Positions 8,733 to 18,419 of a DNA stretch of 64,000 nucleotides are shown in pieces (positions within the stretch are counted from its first letter, which is position 1; each line of letters begins with the position of its first letter). The notes beneath the pieces are model-generated. The model made no database searches, was not told the DNA's origin, and was given only the letters and a program-made list of their open reading frames with translations. Source of the stretch: Burkholderia sp. WAC0059 (GTDB lineage: Bacteria; Pseudomonadota; Gammaproteobacteria; Burkholderiales; Burkholderiaceae); NCBI RefSeq assembly GCF_002870125.1, contig NZ_PNEO01000001.1:248001-312000 (forward strand). The letters are read 5' to 3'. Position numbers and translations under genes: made by a program.

Positions 8733-9032
8733 ATGAGCATTTATCTCTTTGCCAGCCTGATTCCGAAGCCCGAGCATGCCGCCGGGCTCGAGAAGGAACT
8801 GCAGGTCATGATCGAGGCCACTCGGGCCGAGCCGGGCAACCTCCGTTACGACCTGCTGCGCGAGGCCGACGGCAAGCCGGGCTTTCACCTGTACGAAATC
8901 TACGTGGATGCGGACGCGGTTCAGGCTCATCGCGACAGCCCGCACTACGTCGCGTTCCGGGCGAAAATCGATAGCTGGCTGGTCGGGCCGCCCGACATCA
9001 AGGTGCTGATCGGCGTCGACGTGGCTCGCTAG
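8733..9032 (+). CDS. Putative quinol monooxygenase, ABM family
   Basis: A 99-residue single-domain ferredoxin-like protein of the antibiotic biosynthesis monooxygenase (ABM/YgiN) family. Typical elements are the N-terminal strand IYLFASLIPKP, then EPGNLRYDLLREADGKPGFHLYEIYVDADAVQAHRDSPHY split across the middle, including the conserved YEIY and AHRDSPHY segments. Members act as small cofactor-free oxygenases or quinone-handling proteins. It directly follows the Old Yellow Enzyme gene. Confidence 0.88.
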   Translation: MSIYLFASLIPKPEHAAGLEKELQVMIEATRAEPGNLRYDLLREADGKPGFHLYEIYVDADAVQAHRDSPHYVAFRAKIDSWLVGPPDIKVLIGVDVAR

Positions 9033-9054
9033 TCGGGGCCGTCGTCCGTCGACG

Positions 9055-9080
9055 GGCGGCGCGGAAGGGTTCGCGCCGCC
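9055..9080 (+). terminator. Terminator-like hairpin after the monooxygenase gene
   Basis: GGCGGCGCG at 9055-9063 pairs with CGCGCCGCC at 9072-9080 around an 8-nt loop. It is a stable 9-bp GC stem but the T-run is poor (CATTT a few bases later). Confidence 0.4.
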
Positions 9081-9180
9081 GGCGTCATTTCATGGATGAC
9101 CGGCGAGGCGCATGCCGTCGCGCCTCGCCGGCTACCCGTTACCCTGTCGTCGACCCTGGTGCGCAGAAAGGCAGGCTCCG

Positions 9181-11547
9181 ATGCAGACCGACGAGCGTTT
9201 CGCCCTCGCCAACGAGCGGCATCTCGCGGGCGACTTCGCCGCCGCGCGCAAGCTCTACGAATCCATTCCGGCCGGCGATGCCGTCCATGCCGACGCGTTG
9301 TTCCGGCTCGCGGTGATCGCGCTTCAGGAGAACGCGCCCGCCGAGGCGCTCGACAAGTTGCAGCGGGCGCTCGCCGTCGCGCCGAACCATCCGCGCTATC
9401 GTTTCGCGCTCGGCCAGACGCTGATGCTGCTGCAACGCTTCGACGATGCAGTGGCGCTCTACCGGCAACTGCTTGCCGAAGACGATGGCGCCGCGCATAT
9501 CTGGTCCGCGCTCGCCGGCGCATGGCAGGCGCAGGGCCAGTGGCGCGCGGCCGCCGACGCCTGGCGCGCTGCCGCCGGGCGCGATGCGACGTCCGTCGAC
9601 GCCTGGAACAATCTCGGCAACTGCCATCGGCTGCTCGGCGAACCCGATGCGGCGCAGACGGCTTATCGACGCGCGCTCGCCGTGCAGCCCGACGACGCCA
9701 ACGCGCTGACCAATCTCGGCACGCTGCTGCAGGCGCAGGGCCGCGGCAGCGAGGCGGTCGGGCTGTTGCGCGCCGCGGTGGCCGCCGCGCCCGACGCAAG
9801 CGTCAATCTCGTCAATCTCGGCGTCGCGCTTTGCGGGCTCGGCCAGTTCGACGAGGCGGTCCAGGCGCTCGAACGGGCCAGCGCGCTCGATCCGCGGTTC
9901 GCGCAGGCCGCCTACAACCTCGGGCTGGCCCTGCAGGGGCTCGGTCGTCTCGACGAGGCCCGACAGCAGTATCTGCGCGCGCTCGCGCTCGATTCGCGGC
10001 ATGCGTCGGCGGCCAACAACCTCGGCAACGTCTGCCGCGAGCTCGGCGAGTTCGGCGATGCCGCGCAGGCCTTCGAAGCCGCGATGCGCATCCAGCCCGG
10101 CTTCGTCGTCGCGCGCAACAACGCGGCCAACCTGAAGCGCGCGCTCGGCCGCCTCGACGAGGCGCATGCGCTGCTGCGCGAGGCGCTCGGCTTCGACGCC
10201 GCGCACTCGCCGACCTGGAACAATCTCGGCAACGTGCTGAAGGATCGCGGCGAACTCGACGAGGGCATCGAATGCTATCGCCGCGCCGTCGCGTGCGATC
10301 CGGACAACGTCGTCGCGCACAGCAACCTCGCCTATGCGCTCTCGTTCCAGTCCGACGAGGGCGCGCCCATGCTCGACGAATGCCGGCGCTGGGCCGCGCG
10401 TCACGAGGCGCCGCTGCGGGCCTCGCGCGTCGCGCCCGTCCCCGACCGGACGCCGGGGCGGCGGCTGCGCATCGGTTACGTCTCGGCGGATTTTCGCGAC
10501 CACTGCCAGTCGCTGTTCACGACGCCGCTTCTCGCGCATCACGACCGCGCGCGCTTCGAGATTCATGGCTATGCGAGCGTGCTCAGGCCCGACGCGGTGA
10601 CGGCGCGTCTCGCCGGACAGGTCGAGGTCTGGCACGACGTGCGCCGTTTCGACGACGCGGCGCTCGCGCAGCGCATTCGCGCGGACGGCATCGACATCCT
10701 CGTCGATCTCGCCATGCACATGGCCGACGGCCGGCCGCTGCTGTTCGCGCGCCAGCCGGCGCCGGCGCAGGTGGCCTGGCTTGCCTATCCGGGCACGACC
10801 GGGCTCGACGCCATCGAATACCGGCTTACCGATCCGCATCTCGATCCGCCCGGTCACGACGACCACTACCGCGAGCGCTCGCTGCGTCTGCCCGACACGT
10901 TCTGGTGCTACGACCCGTTGACGGACACGCCCGGGGTCAACGCGCTGCCGGCGCTGGAGCGCGGGCACGTGACGTTCGGCAGTCTGAACAACACCTGCAA
11001 GCTGACCGACCGCACGCTCGGCCTCTGGTCGGCGGTGCTGCGGGCGCTGCCGGACGCGCGGCTGTTGCTGATGGCGGCCGGGGGCGAGGCGCGCGCGAAG
11101 CTGGCCGGGCGTCTCGCGCGCAGCGGCATCGACCCGCGGCGCGTGGACTTCGTGCCGTTCCGGCCGCGCGACGCCTATTTGCGGACCTATCACGCCATCG
11201 ACCTCGGGCTCGATACGCTGCCCTACAACGGCCACACCACGAGCCTCGATTCGTTCTGGATGGGCGTGCCTGTCGTGACGCGAATCGGCGCGACGGCGGC
11301 GGGGCGGGCGGGCCTGAGCCAGCTCGCGAATCTGGGCCTGGACGACCTGGCGGCGGAGTCGGACGAGGCGTTCGTGCGCACGGCCGTGGCGCTGGCCGGC
11401 GACCTGCCGCGGCTGGCCGCGCTACGCGCCGGCCTGCGCGGGCGTATGGAACGCTCGCCGCTGATGGACGGGGCGCGGTTCGCCCGGCAGGTCGAGGCGG
11501 CGTACGAGCGGATCTGGGAGGAGACCTGCCGCAAGGCGGGGGCGTGA
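9181..11547 (+). CDS. TPR-repeat protein with O-GlcNAc transferase (GT41) catalytic domain
   Basis: A 788-residue SPINDLY/OGT-like cytoplasmic protein. The first about 410 residues are consecutive TPR units (for example AWNNLGNCHRLLGEPDAAQTAYRRAL). The catalytic domain begins near residue 425 with RLRIGYVSADFRDH, where the His corresponds to the conserved OGT His. It continues with GSLNNTCKLTD (nucleotide-sugar-binding Lys) and DTLPYNGHTTSLDSFWMGVPVVT, followed by a T-x3-R segment. I chose the ATG at 9181, preceded by AGGCAGG-like purines, over an upstream in-frame ATG at 9112. It probably transfers a sugar to Ser/Thr of a protein acceptor; donor and target are unknown. It stands alone, upstream of the LexA-controlled uvrA. 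Confidence 0.88.
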   Translation: MQTDERFALANERHLAGDFAAARKLYESIPAGDAVHADALFRLAVIALQENAPAEALDKLQRALAVAPNHPRYRFALGQTLMLLQRFDDAVALYRQLLAEDDGAAHIWSALAGAWQAQGQWRAAADAWRAAAGRDATSVDAWNNLGNCHRLLGEPDAAQTAYRRALAVQPDDANALTNLGTLLQAQGRGSEAVGLLRAAVAAAPDASVNLVNLGVALCGLGQFDEAVQALERASALDPRFAQAAYNLGLALQGLGRLDEARQQYLRALALDSRHASAANNLGNVCRELGEFGDAAQAFEAAMRIQPGFVVARNNAANLKRALGRLDEAHALLREALGFDAAHSPTWNNLGNVLKDRGELDEGIECYRRAVACDPDNVVAHSNLAYALSFQSDEGAPMLDECRRWAARHEAPLRASRVAPVPDRTPGRRLRIGYVSADFRDHCQSLFTTPLLAHHDRARFEIHGYASVLRPDAVTARLAGQVEVWHDVRRFDDAALAQRIRADGIDILVDLAMHMADGRPLLFARQPAPAQVAWLAYPGTTGLDAIEYRLTDPHLDPPGHDDHYRERSLRLPDTFWCYDPLTDTPGVNALPALERGHVTFGSLNNTCKLTDRTLGLWSAVLRALPDARLLLMAAGGEARAKLAGRLARSGIDPRRVDFVPFRPRDAYLRTYHAIDLGLDTLPYNGHTTSLDSFWMGVPVVTRIGATAAGRAGLSQLANLGLDDLAAESDEAFVRTAVALAGDLPRLAALRAGLRGRMERSPLMDGARFARQVEAAYERIWEETCRKAGA

Positions 11548-11644
11548 TGCCGGGTCGGGCAGGCGGAGTGGGGACGGCGCTGCGCGTCGGCCCGATCGGG
11601 AGCGATCCCGTCCCGGATGCGGGTTCGCCGCCGCGTCATTCAGA

Positions 11645-11660
11645 CTGTATAGATATACAG
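11645..11660. promoter_or_regulatory. LexA (SOS) box
   Basis: CTGTATAGATATACAG matches the CTGT-N8-ACAG LexA consensus with an AT-rich alternating core and is flanked by A and TA as in strong E. coli sites. It is a near-perfect palindrome, about 130 bp upstream of the large uvrA gene, and predicts SOS induction of that gene. Confidence 0.85.
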
Positions 11661-11790
11661 TAGAATCTGATCCGGGTCACAGAACGGGTTCGCGGAACCG
11701 GGCAGGCGCGGCCGTTCCCTGTGTCCAGAGCCGCCGGGCACGGCCGTCGCGCCGCCCCGGTCCCGAATTCGTCGTGACCTAGCCGGAATC

Positions 11791-14700
11791 TTGCGCCAAG
11801 TGAGCGAAAACCGAACCACCATCCGCATCCGCGGAGCCCGTCAGCACAATCTCAAGAACCTCGACCTCGATTTGCGCACCGGCGAGATGACGGTCGTGAC
11901 CGGTCCGTCCGGGTCCGGCAAATCGAGCCTCGTGTTCGATACGCTGTATGCCGAGGGCCAGCGGCGCTACGTCGAGACCTTCAGCGCCTACGCGCGCCAG
12001 TTCCTCGACCGCATGGACCGGCCGCAGGTCGATCGCGTCGACGGCGTGCCGCCCGCCATCGCGATCGACCAGACCAACCCCGTGCGCAGCTCGCGCTCGA
12101 CGGTCGGCACGATGACCGAGCTTAACGACCACCTGAAGCTGCTCTACGCGCGCGCGGCGAACCTGTTCGACCGCGTGAGCGCGCAGGCGGTGCGCCACGA
12201 CACGCCCGAGACGATCTACGCCGAGCTGCGCGCGCGCACGGCCGACAACGATCCGCGTCTCGCCGTGACGTTCCCGGTCGAGCTGCCGTCGAGCGCCACC
12301 GACGACGAAGTGACCCAGTGGCTTTCCGCGAGCGGCTACACGCGCATCCAGGCGCAGCGCGAGATCGGGACGGCCGACGGCACGCGCAAGGTGCTCGACG
12401 TGGTGGCCGACCGCTTCCGTCTGCAGCATACCGAGAAGAGCCGCGTGATCGAGGCGATCGAGGCCGCGCTCAAGCGCGGCGGCGGGCGCGTGAGCGTCTA
12501 TGTGCTGCCCGAGCCGGGCGCGCCCGAAAGCTCGCCCGCCGAAGCGACCCTCTGGCGCTTCTCGACGGGCCTGCATTGCCCCGAGAGCGACCTGCGCTAC
12601 GCGGAACCGCAGCCCGCGCTGTTCTCGTTCAATTCGGCCTACGGCGCGTGCGATGCGTGCCGCGGGTTCGGCCGAGTGATCGGCGTGGACTGGGGGCTCG
12701 TCGTGCCCGACGCGCGCAAGACGCTGCGCGGCGGCGCGATCAAGCCGCTGCAGACGCCCGCCTGGAAGGAGTGCCAGGACGACCTGATGCGCTACGCGGC
12801 GAAAGCCGGCATTCCGCGCGACAAGCGCTGGTCCGAGCTTTCGCAGGCCGAGCGCGACTGGGTCGTCGAGGGCGTGCCCGACTGGCGCGGCAACTGGCAG
12901 ACGCAATGGTACGGCGTGAGGCGCTTCTTTCAGTACCTCGAATCGAAAGCCTACAAGATGCACATTCGCGTGCTGCTGTCGAAGTACCGCAGCTACACGC
13001 CGTGCGAAACCTGCGGCGGCGCGCGCCTGAAGACGGAAGCGCTGCTCTGGCGTCTCGGCACGAAGGAGAATGCCGACGCGGTGCTCGATCCGGCCGCGCG
13101 CTTCATGCCGCACGGCGCGAAGTGGCAGCGCGCGCAGCTCGAGGCGTTGCCGGGCCTGACGCTGCACGACCTGATGCTGTTGCCGATCGAGCGCATCCGG
13201 CGCTTCTTCGACGCGCTCTCGCTCTCGTCGGCGCTGCTCGACGACGCGCTGAAGCTGCTGCTCGCCGAAGTTCGCACGCGGCTGAAGTACCTCTGCGACG
13301 TGGGGCTCGGCTATCTGACGCTCGACCGCCAGAGCCGCACGCTCTCGGGCGGTGAGGTGCAGCGCATCAACCTGACCACGGCGCTCGGCACGTCGCTCAC
13401 GAAAACGCTTTTCGTGCTCGACGAGCCGAGCATCGGGCTGCATCCGCGCGACCTGAACCGCATCGTCGAGGCAATGCACCGGCTGCGCGACGCGGGCAAC
13501 ACGCTCGTCGTCGTCGAGCACGATCCGTCCGTGATGCTTGCGGCGAACCGGCTCATCGACATGGGGCCGGGGCCGGGCGAGCGCGGCGGCTCGATCGTCT
13601 TCGACGGCACGCCCGACGCCATCCGCTCGTCCGACACGCTGACGGGCGCCTACCTGGGCGGCCGCCGCAAGGTGGCCGACGCGGCGCACTGGACGCGCCG
13701 GAGCGTCGAGGCGGCGACGCCGCGGCTCGTGCTCGAAGGCGCGAGCGAGCACAACCTGCGCGATGTCACGGTCGAGATTCCGTTGCAGCGGCTCGTCTGC
13801 GTGACGGGCGTCTCGGGCTCCGGCAAGTCGACGCTCGTGCAGGACGTGCTGTATCCGGCGCTCGCGCGGCACCTGGGCCGGGCGACCGAATCGCCGGGCG
13901 CGCATCGCGGGCTCGTCGGTGCGGACCTGATCAGCGACGCCGTGTTCGTCGACCAGTCGCCGATCGGCAAGACCGCGCGCTCGAATCCGGCCAGCTACGT
14001 CGGCGCGTTCGACGAGATCCGCAAGCTGTTCGCGAAGGCGCCGCTCGCGCGGCAGCGCGGCTACACGGCCGGCATGTTCAGCTTCAACTCGGGCGAGGGC
14101 CGCTGTCCGACCTGCGGCGGCTCGGGCTTCGAGCACATCGAGATGCAGTTCCTGAGCGACGTCTATCTGCGCTGCCCGGATTGCGACGGCAGCCGCTATC
14201 GCGCCGAAGTGCTCGAAGTGAAGATCGAGCGCGGCGCCCGGGCGCTGTCGGTCGCGGACGTGCTCGACCTGACCGTCAGCGAGGCGACCCAGTGCTTCGC
14301 CGGGGATGCCGAAGTGCTGCGCGTGCTGCAGCCGATCGTCGACGTCGGCCTCGAATACGTGAAGCTCGGCCAGCCGGTGCCGACGCTTTCGGGCGGCGAG
14401 GCGCAGCGCCTGAAGCTCGCGGGCTATCTGGCCGAGACGGCGCAGACGCGCGGCCGGCCCGCCGCGCCGGGCGGCCGGCTCTTCATGTTCGACGAGCCGA
14501 CGACGGGCCTGCACTTCGACGACATCGCGAAGCTGATGCGCGCGTTCGGCAAGCTGCTCGCGAGCGGTCATTCGCTGCTCGTCATCGAGCACAACCTCGA
14601 CGTGATCCGCGCGGCCGACTGGCTCGTCGACCTCGGCCCCGAAGGCGGCGACGCGGGCGGCGAGGTGGTCTGCGTCGGCACGCCCGACGACGCGATGGCG

Positions 14701-17700
14701 TGCCCGCGCTCGCATACGGGCGCGGCCCTGCTGCAGTACGAGAAGACGCTCGGCGGCGCGACGGGCGCGCTCGTCGCGGAGGAAGACGGCGTCGCGCTGC
14801 AGACGGCGCTGCGCGCGTCCCAGGCCCGGCGCGAGGTGCAGGGCGAGGACGTCGTGCGCATCGTCAACGCGCGCGAGCACAACCTGAAGTCGCTCGACGT
14901 GGACATTCCGCACGGCCGCTTCAACGTGATCACCGGCGTGTCGGGCTCGGGCAAGTCGACGCTCGCGTTCGACATCCTGTTCCACGAAGGACAGCGCCGC
15001 TACCTCGAATCGCTGAACGCCTACGCGCGCTCCATCGTGCAGCCGGCCGGGCGTCCCGAGGTCGACGCCGTCTACGGCATTCCGCCGACCGTCGCGATCG
15101 AGCAGCGGCTCTCGCGCGGCGGCCGCAAGAGCACTGTCGCGACGACCTCGGAAGTCTGGCACTTCCTGCGGCTCCTCTACGTGAAGCTCGGCATCCAGCA
15201 TTGCGTGCACGACGGCACGCCGGTCACGTCGCAAAGCGTCGACGCCATCGTCGCGCAGTTGCTGCGCGAGCATCGCGGCCAGCACGTCGGCCTGCTCGCG
15301 CCGCTCGTCGTGAACCGCAAGGGCGTCTACACGGATCTCGCGAAGTGGGCGAAGGCGCGCGGCAACACGCATCTGCGCGTGGACGGCGAGTTCGTGCCCG
15401 TCGCGCCGTGGCCGAAGCTCGACCGCTTCCGTGAGCACACGATCGAGCTGCCCGTCGGCGACCTCCGGATCGAGCCCGAGCACGAGGCGCGGTTGCGCGG
15501 CCTGCTCGACGCCGCGCTCGATGCGGGCAAGGGCGTCGTCCATCTGCTCGCGCCGCTCGACGGGCTCGACGATGCGATGGCCTCGGACCGTCCGACCGCG
15601 CGGATCGGCACGGTCAAGGTGCTTTCGACGCGGCGCGCCTGCCCCGTCTGCGGCACCAGTTATCCGGAGCTGGACCCGCGCATGTTCTCGTACAACAGCA
15701 AGCACGGCTGGTGTACGACCTGCGTCGGCACGGGGCTCGCGCTGACGCGCGAGCAGCGCGCGGCCTACGACGACACGGTGTCGGCCGAGGACGACCGCGG
15801 CCGCGAGCAGACGCTGCCTTCCGAGGAGCAGGAGCCGGAGGGTCTCGTCGACGAGCCGTGCCGCGATTGCGGCGGCACGCGTCTGAATGCGGTCGCGCGC
15901 GCCGTGACGTTCGACGCGCATCCGATCGTCGAGGTCGCGCAATGGACCGTGGCCGACACGCGCCACTGGATCGATGCGCTGCGGCTCGACGGCCGCGACG
16001 CGCAGATCGCGCGCGACGTGGTCAGCGAAATCCGCAGCCGGCTGCAGTTTCTCGAGGAGGTCGGGCTCGGCTACCTGAGCCTCGACCGCGCGGCGCCGAG
16101 TCTCTCGGGCGGCGAAGCGCAACGCATCCGGCTCGCCGCGCAGCTCGGCAGCAATTTGCAGGGCGTCTGCTACGTGCTCGACGAGCCGACCATCGGGCTG
16201 CATCCGCGCGACAACCGGATTCTGCTCGATGCGCTCAAGCGTCTCGGCGACAAGGGCAACACGCTCGTCGTCGTCGAGCACGACGAGGACACGATTCGTC
16301 GCGCCGACCACATCATCGACATCGGCCCCGGCGCGGGCAAGCGCGGCGGTCGCGTCGTCGCGCAGGGCAGCGCGGCCGATCTCGCGGGCGCGCCCGATTC
16401 GCTGACCGGGCGCTATCTCGCGCAGCCGATCGTGCATCCGCTGCAACCGCGCCGCGCGGTGAAGCCGGCGCGTGCGGGCGCGGAGCCCATGCCGCCGCAC
16501 TGGCTGACCGTGCACGGCGGCAAGCTTCACAACCTGCGCAACGTGACGGCGCGGATTCCGCTCGGCCGGCTCGTCGCGATCACGGGCGTAAGCGGTTCAG
16601 GCAAGTCCACGCTCGCGCGCGACCTGTTGCTCACGAACCTGCTCGACGCCGTGGGCCGCTCGGTGCTGTCGTCGCCGGCCACGCGGCGCGCGCGCAAGGC
16701 CGCGCAAGGCGGAGCATCCGATGCGGCGGCACGGCGGACGAGTGCGACGGCCCGCGCAACGGCGCGGCCGAAGCTCGACGTGACGCACGTCTGGCAGGGC
16801 TGCGAATCGATCGCGGGTTGGGAGGGCATCGATCGCGTGCTCGAGGTGGACCAGACGCCGATCGGCAAGACGCCGCGCTCGTGTCCGGCCACCTACGTCG
16901 GCGTCTGGGATGCGATTCGCCGGCTCTTTGCCGAAACGCTCGAAGCGCGGGCGCGCGGCTATACGGCCTCGCGCTTCTCGTTCAACACCGGCGATGGCCG
17001 TTGCCCGGCCTGCGAAGGCCAGGGCGTGCGCACGATCGGCATGAGCTTCCTGCCCGACGTGAAAGTGTCCTGCGACGTCTGTCATGGCCAGCGCTTCAAT
17101 CCGGAAACGCTGGCCGTGACCTGGCGCGGCCGCAACATCGGCGACGTGCTGACGATGGAGATCGACGAGGCCGTCGAGTTCTTCGCGCCCGTGACGGGCA
17201 TCGCTCACCCGCTGCAATTGCTGAAGGACGTGGGGCTCGGCTATCTGACGCTCGGCCAGCCGTCGCCGACGCTCTCGGGCGGCGAGGCGCAGCGCATCAA
17301 GCTCGTGACGGAACTGGCCAAGGTGCGCGACGACGTCACGCGACGCGGCCAGAAGGCGCCGCATACGCTCTACGTGCTCGACGAGCCGACGGTGGGCCTG
17401 CACATGGCCGACGTCGCGCGGCTCATTCGCGTGCTGCACCGGCTCGCGGACGGCGGGCACAGCGTCGTGGTGATCGAGCACGACCTCGACGTGATCGCCG
17501 AGGCCGACTGGATCATCGACCTCGGGCCGGAGGGCGGCGCGGGCGGCGGCACGATCGTGGCGGCCAGCGATCCCGAGGGCCTCGCGCGCGTGGCCGCGAG
17601 CCATACGGGCGCGGCGCTCGTGCCGGTGCTGGCGCGTCGGGCCGACGATGCGGTCGGCGGCGAAGCCGACGAAGGCGCGCGGTCTGTCGCGGCCGGACCC

Positions 17701-17709
17701 CGGAGTTGA
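11791..17709 (+). CDS. uvrA: Double-length excinuclease ABC subunit A (UvrA)
   Basis: A DNA-damage recognition ATPase of nucleotide excision repair, at 1,972 residues about twice the usual 940-960. Two complete UvrA units are fused: four Walker A motifs (about residues 37, 673, 1049, 1599; GxSGSGKS) and four LSGGE signatures (about 518, 866, 1438, 1828), with UvrA zinc-finger cysteine pairs such as CDACRGFG, CPTCGGSG and CPACEGQG. Each unit retains DEP Walker B segments (LDEPSIGLHPRD, FDEPTTGLH, LDEPTIGLHPRD, LDEPTVGLH). The start is TTG at 11791, with an in-frame GTG at 11800 as alternative. UvrA normally works as a dimer, so this may be a covalent dimer; a standard-length uvrA may exist elsewhere. 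A LexA box lies upstream. Confidence 0.93.
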   Translation: MRQVSENRTTIRIRGARQHNLKNLDLDLRTGEMTVVTGPSGSGKSSLVFDTLYAEGQRRYVETFSAYARQFLDRMDRPQVDRVDGVPPAIAIDQTNPVRSSRSTVGTMTELNDHLKLLYARAANLFDRVSAQAVRHDTPETIYAELRARTADNDPRLAVTFPVELPSSATDDEVTQWLSASGYTRIQAQREIGTADGTRKVLDVVADRFRLQHTEKSRVIEAIEAALKRGGGRVSVYVLPEPGAPESSPAEATLWRFSTGLHCPESDLRYAEPQPALFSFNSAYGACDACRGFGRVIGVDWGLVVPDARKTLRGGAIKPLQTPAWKECQDDLMRYAAKAGIPRDKRWSELSQAERDWVVEGVPDWRGNWQTQWYGVRRFFQYLESKAYKMHIRVLLSKYRSYTPCETCGGARLKTEALLWRLGTKENADAVLDPAARFMPHGAKWQRAQLEALPGLTLHDLMLLPIERIRRFFDALSLSSALLDDALKLLLAEVRTRLKYLCDVGLGYLTLDRQSRTLSGGEVQRINLTTALGTSLTKTLFVLDEPSIGLHPRDLNRIVEAMHRLRDAGNTLVVVEHDPSVMLAANRLIDMGPGPGERGGSIVFDGTPDAIRSSDTLTGAYLGGRRKVADAAHWTRRSVEAATPRLVLEGASEHNLRDVTVEIPLQRLVCVTGVSGSGKSTLVQDVLYPALARHLGRATESPGAHRGLVGADLISDAVFVDQSPIGKTARSNPASYVGAFDEIRKLFAKAPLARQRGYTAGMFSFNSGEGRCPTCGGSGFEHIEMQFLSDVYLRCPDCDGSRYRAEVLEVKIERGARALSVADVLDLTVSEATQCFAGDAEVLRVLQPIVDVGLEYVKLGQPVPTLSGGEAQRLKLAGYLAETAQTRGRPAAPGGRLFMFDEPTTGLHFDDIAKLMRAFGKLLASGHSLLVIEHNLDVIRAADWLVDLGPEGGDAGGEVVCVGTPDDAMACPRSHTGAALLQYEKTLGGATGALVAEEDGVALQTALRASQARREVQGEDVVRIVNAREHNLKSLDVDIPHGRFNVITGVSGSGKSTLAFDILFHEGQRRYLESLNAYARSIVQPAGRPEVDAVYGIPPTVAIEQRLSRGGRKSTVATTSEVWHFLRLLYVKLGIQHCVHDGTPVTSQSVDAIVAQLLREHRGQHVGLLAPLVVNRKGVYTDLAKWAKARGNTHLRVDGEFVPVAPWPKLDRFREHTIELPVGDLRIEPEHEARLRGLLDAALDAGKGVVHLLAPLDGLDDAMASDRPTARIGTVKVLSTRRACPVCGTSYPELDPRMFSYNSKHGWCTTCVGTGLALTREQRAAYDDTVSAEDDRGREQTLPSEEQEPEGLVDEPCRDCGGTRLNAVARAVTFDAHPIVEVAQWTVADTRHWIDALRLDGRDAQIARDVVSEIRSRLQFLEEVGLGYLSLDRAAPSLSGGEAQRIRLAAQLGSNLQGVCYVLDEPTIGLHPRDNRILLDALKRLGDKGNTLVVVEHDEDTIRRADHIIDIGPGAGKRGGRVVAQGSAADLAGAPDSLTGRYLAQPIVHPLQPRRAVKPARAGAEPMPPHWLTVHGGKLHNLRNVTARIPLGRLVAITGVSGSGKSTLARDLLLTNLLDAVGRSVLSSPATRRARKAAQGGASDAAARRTSATARATARPKLDVTHVWQGCESIAGWEGIDRVLEVDQTPIGKTPRSCPATYVGVWDAIRRLFAETLEARARGYTASRFSFNTGDGRCPACEGQGVRTIGMSFLPDVKVSCDVCHGQRFNPETLAVTWRGRNIGDVLTMEIDEAVEFFAPVTGIAHPLQLLKDVGLGYLTLGQPSPTLSGGEAQRIKLVTELAKVRDDVTRRGQKAPHTLYVLDEPTVGLHMADVARLIRVLHRLADGGHSVVVIEHDLDVIAEADWIIDLGPEGGAGGGTIVAASDPEGLARVAASHTGAALVPVLARRADDAVGGEADEGARSVAAGPRS

Positions 17710-18021
17710 GCGATTGAATCCGGGAGTGGTGTATCGTGTGCCGGGCGGCGCGTACGCGGGCAAATCCCTTGATTTGGCCGGTACGCGCACGGTATGATGA
17801 GTTCCGCCCGTGTCGCCCGTTTTTTGGTGGACACCCAGAACTGGAGCGGCGGACTTCAAGCATCCTCCGGGCCCGAATCGCGGCCCCGCTTACCTTCACT
17901 CCGCTTAAGCAAGACTTCGCCGACTTCGGCGGAGCCTGTCTTTTTTCAGGGTCGCGCCGGTTCCTTTACGGAACCGCGATGGACTGGCTGCGGGCCATGA
18001 CGAAACGAGAGGAATTAACCC
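17710..18021. other. Intergenic region between uvrA and the H-NS-like gene
   Basis: It contains the terminator hairpin at 17911-17946 and presumably the promoter and leader of the downstream small gene. Several short open frames here have no family resemblance or ribosome-binding site and I do not call them. Confidence 0.4.
17911..17946 (+). terminator. Rho-independent terminator
   Basis: AAGAC at 17911-17915 pairs with GTCTT near 17938-17942, enclosing an inner CGCCGA/TCGGCG stem, and a run of six T follows at 17941-17946. The hairpin and T-run are in the right orientation to end uvrA transcription. Confidence 0.55.
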
Positions 18022-18255
18022 ATGTCCGACCTCGATGGAGAGGCACGCGAACGACTGATCCTGTGGATTCGACGCCGCATGGACGAGTATGGCATCACGA
18101 TGGAAGACCTCGCGGCGGCGATTACCGAGGCGCAGACCCAGCCGATGTACCGCGACGCGTACGGCAACACCTGGGACGGCAAGGGCGAGTTGCCCCCCTG
18201 GCTGAGCCGCGCGATTCACGCAGGGCAGGATATCGAGCATTTCCGCTGCCAGTAG
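18022..18255 (+). CDS. Small H-NS-family nucleoid-associated protein
   Basis: A 77-residue protein. The C-terminal half (YRDAYGNTWDGKGELPPWLS, residues about 43-62) matches the H-NS DNA-binding consensus of the form YRD-x-TWxGxGxxPxWL. The N-terminal 35 residues form one helical segment (ERLILWIRRRMDEYGITMEDL) instead of the usual 60-90-residue oligomerisation domain. The core loop is acidic (GKGEL) where xenogeneic silencers usually have a basic GRGR loop, so DNA binding may be weak or altered. Such mini H-NS-like proteins are common in Burkholderia-group genomes; the function of this one is inferred. Confidence 0.7.
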   Translation: MSDLDGEARERLILWIRRRMDEYGITMEDLAAAITEAQTQPMYRDAYGNTWDGKGELPPWLSRAIHAGQDIEHFRCQ

Positions 18256-18419
18256 GGCGCGGCGCGTTCTTCGGCCCGCATTCGCCGGGCTTCATCCGCT
18301 TCCATTCCGCGTCATCTCCGGCTACCGGTTCAGTTGCCGGTGAACCGGTACGTCAGGATTGCTGAGCAATTTTATCCGGACTTTCCCTGCAAGCGGATCT
18401 TCATGGCGCCTTGCATGGC

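Noticed and set aside
8733-9032. Small gene read as a second flavin oxidoreductase component
   Set aside because: The fold pattern is that of ABM monooxygenases, with no flavin-binding motif; it was called as a monooxygenase.
11779-16530. 1,583-codon minus-strand open frame opposite uvrA
   Set aside because: This is a typical high-GC antisense shadow with an Arg/Ala/Asp/His-rich composition; the plus strand carries an intact UvrA.
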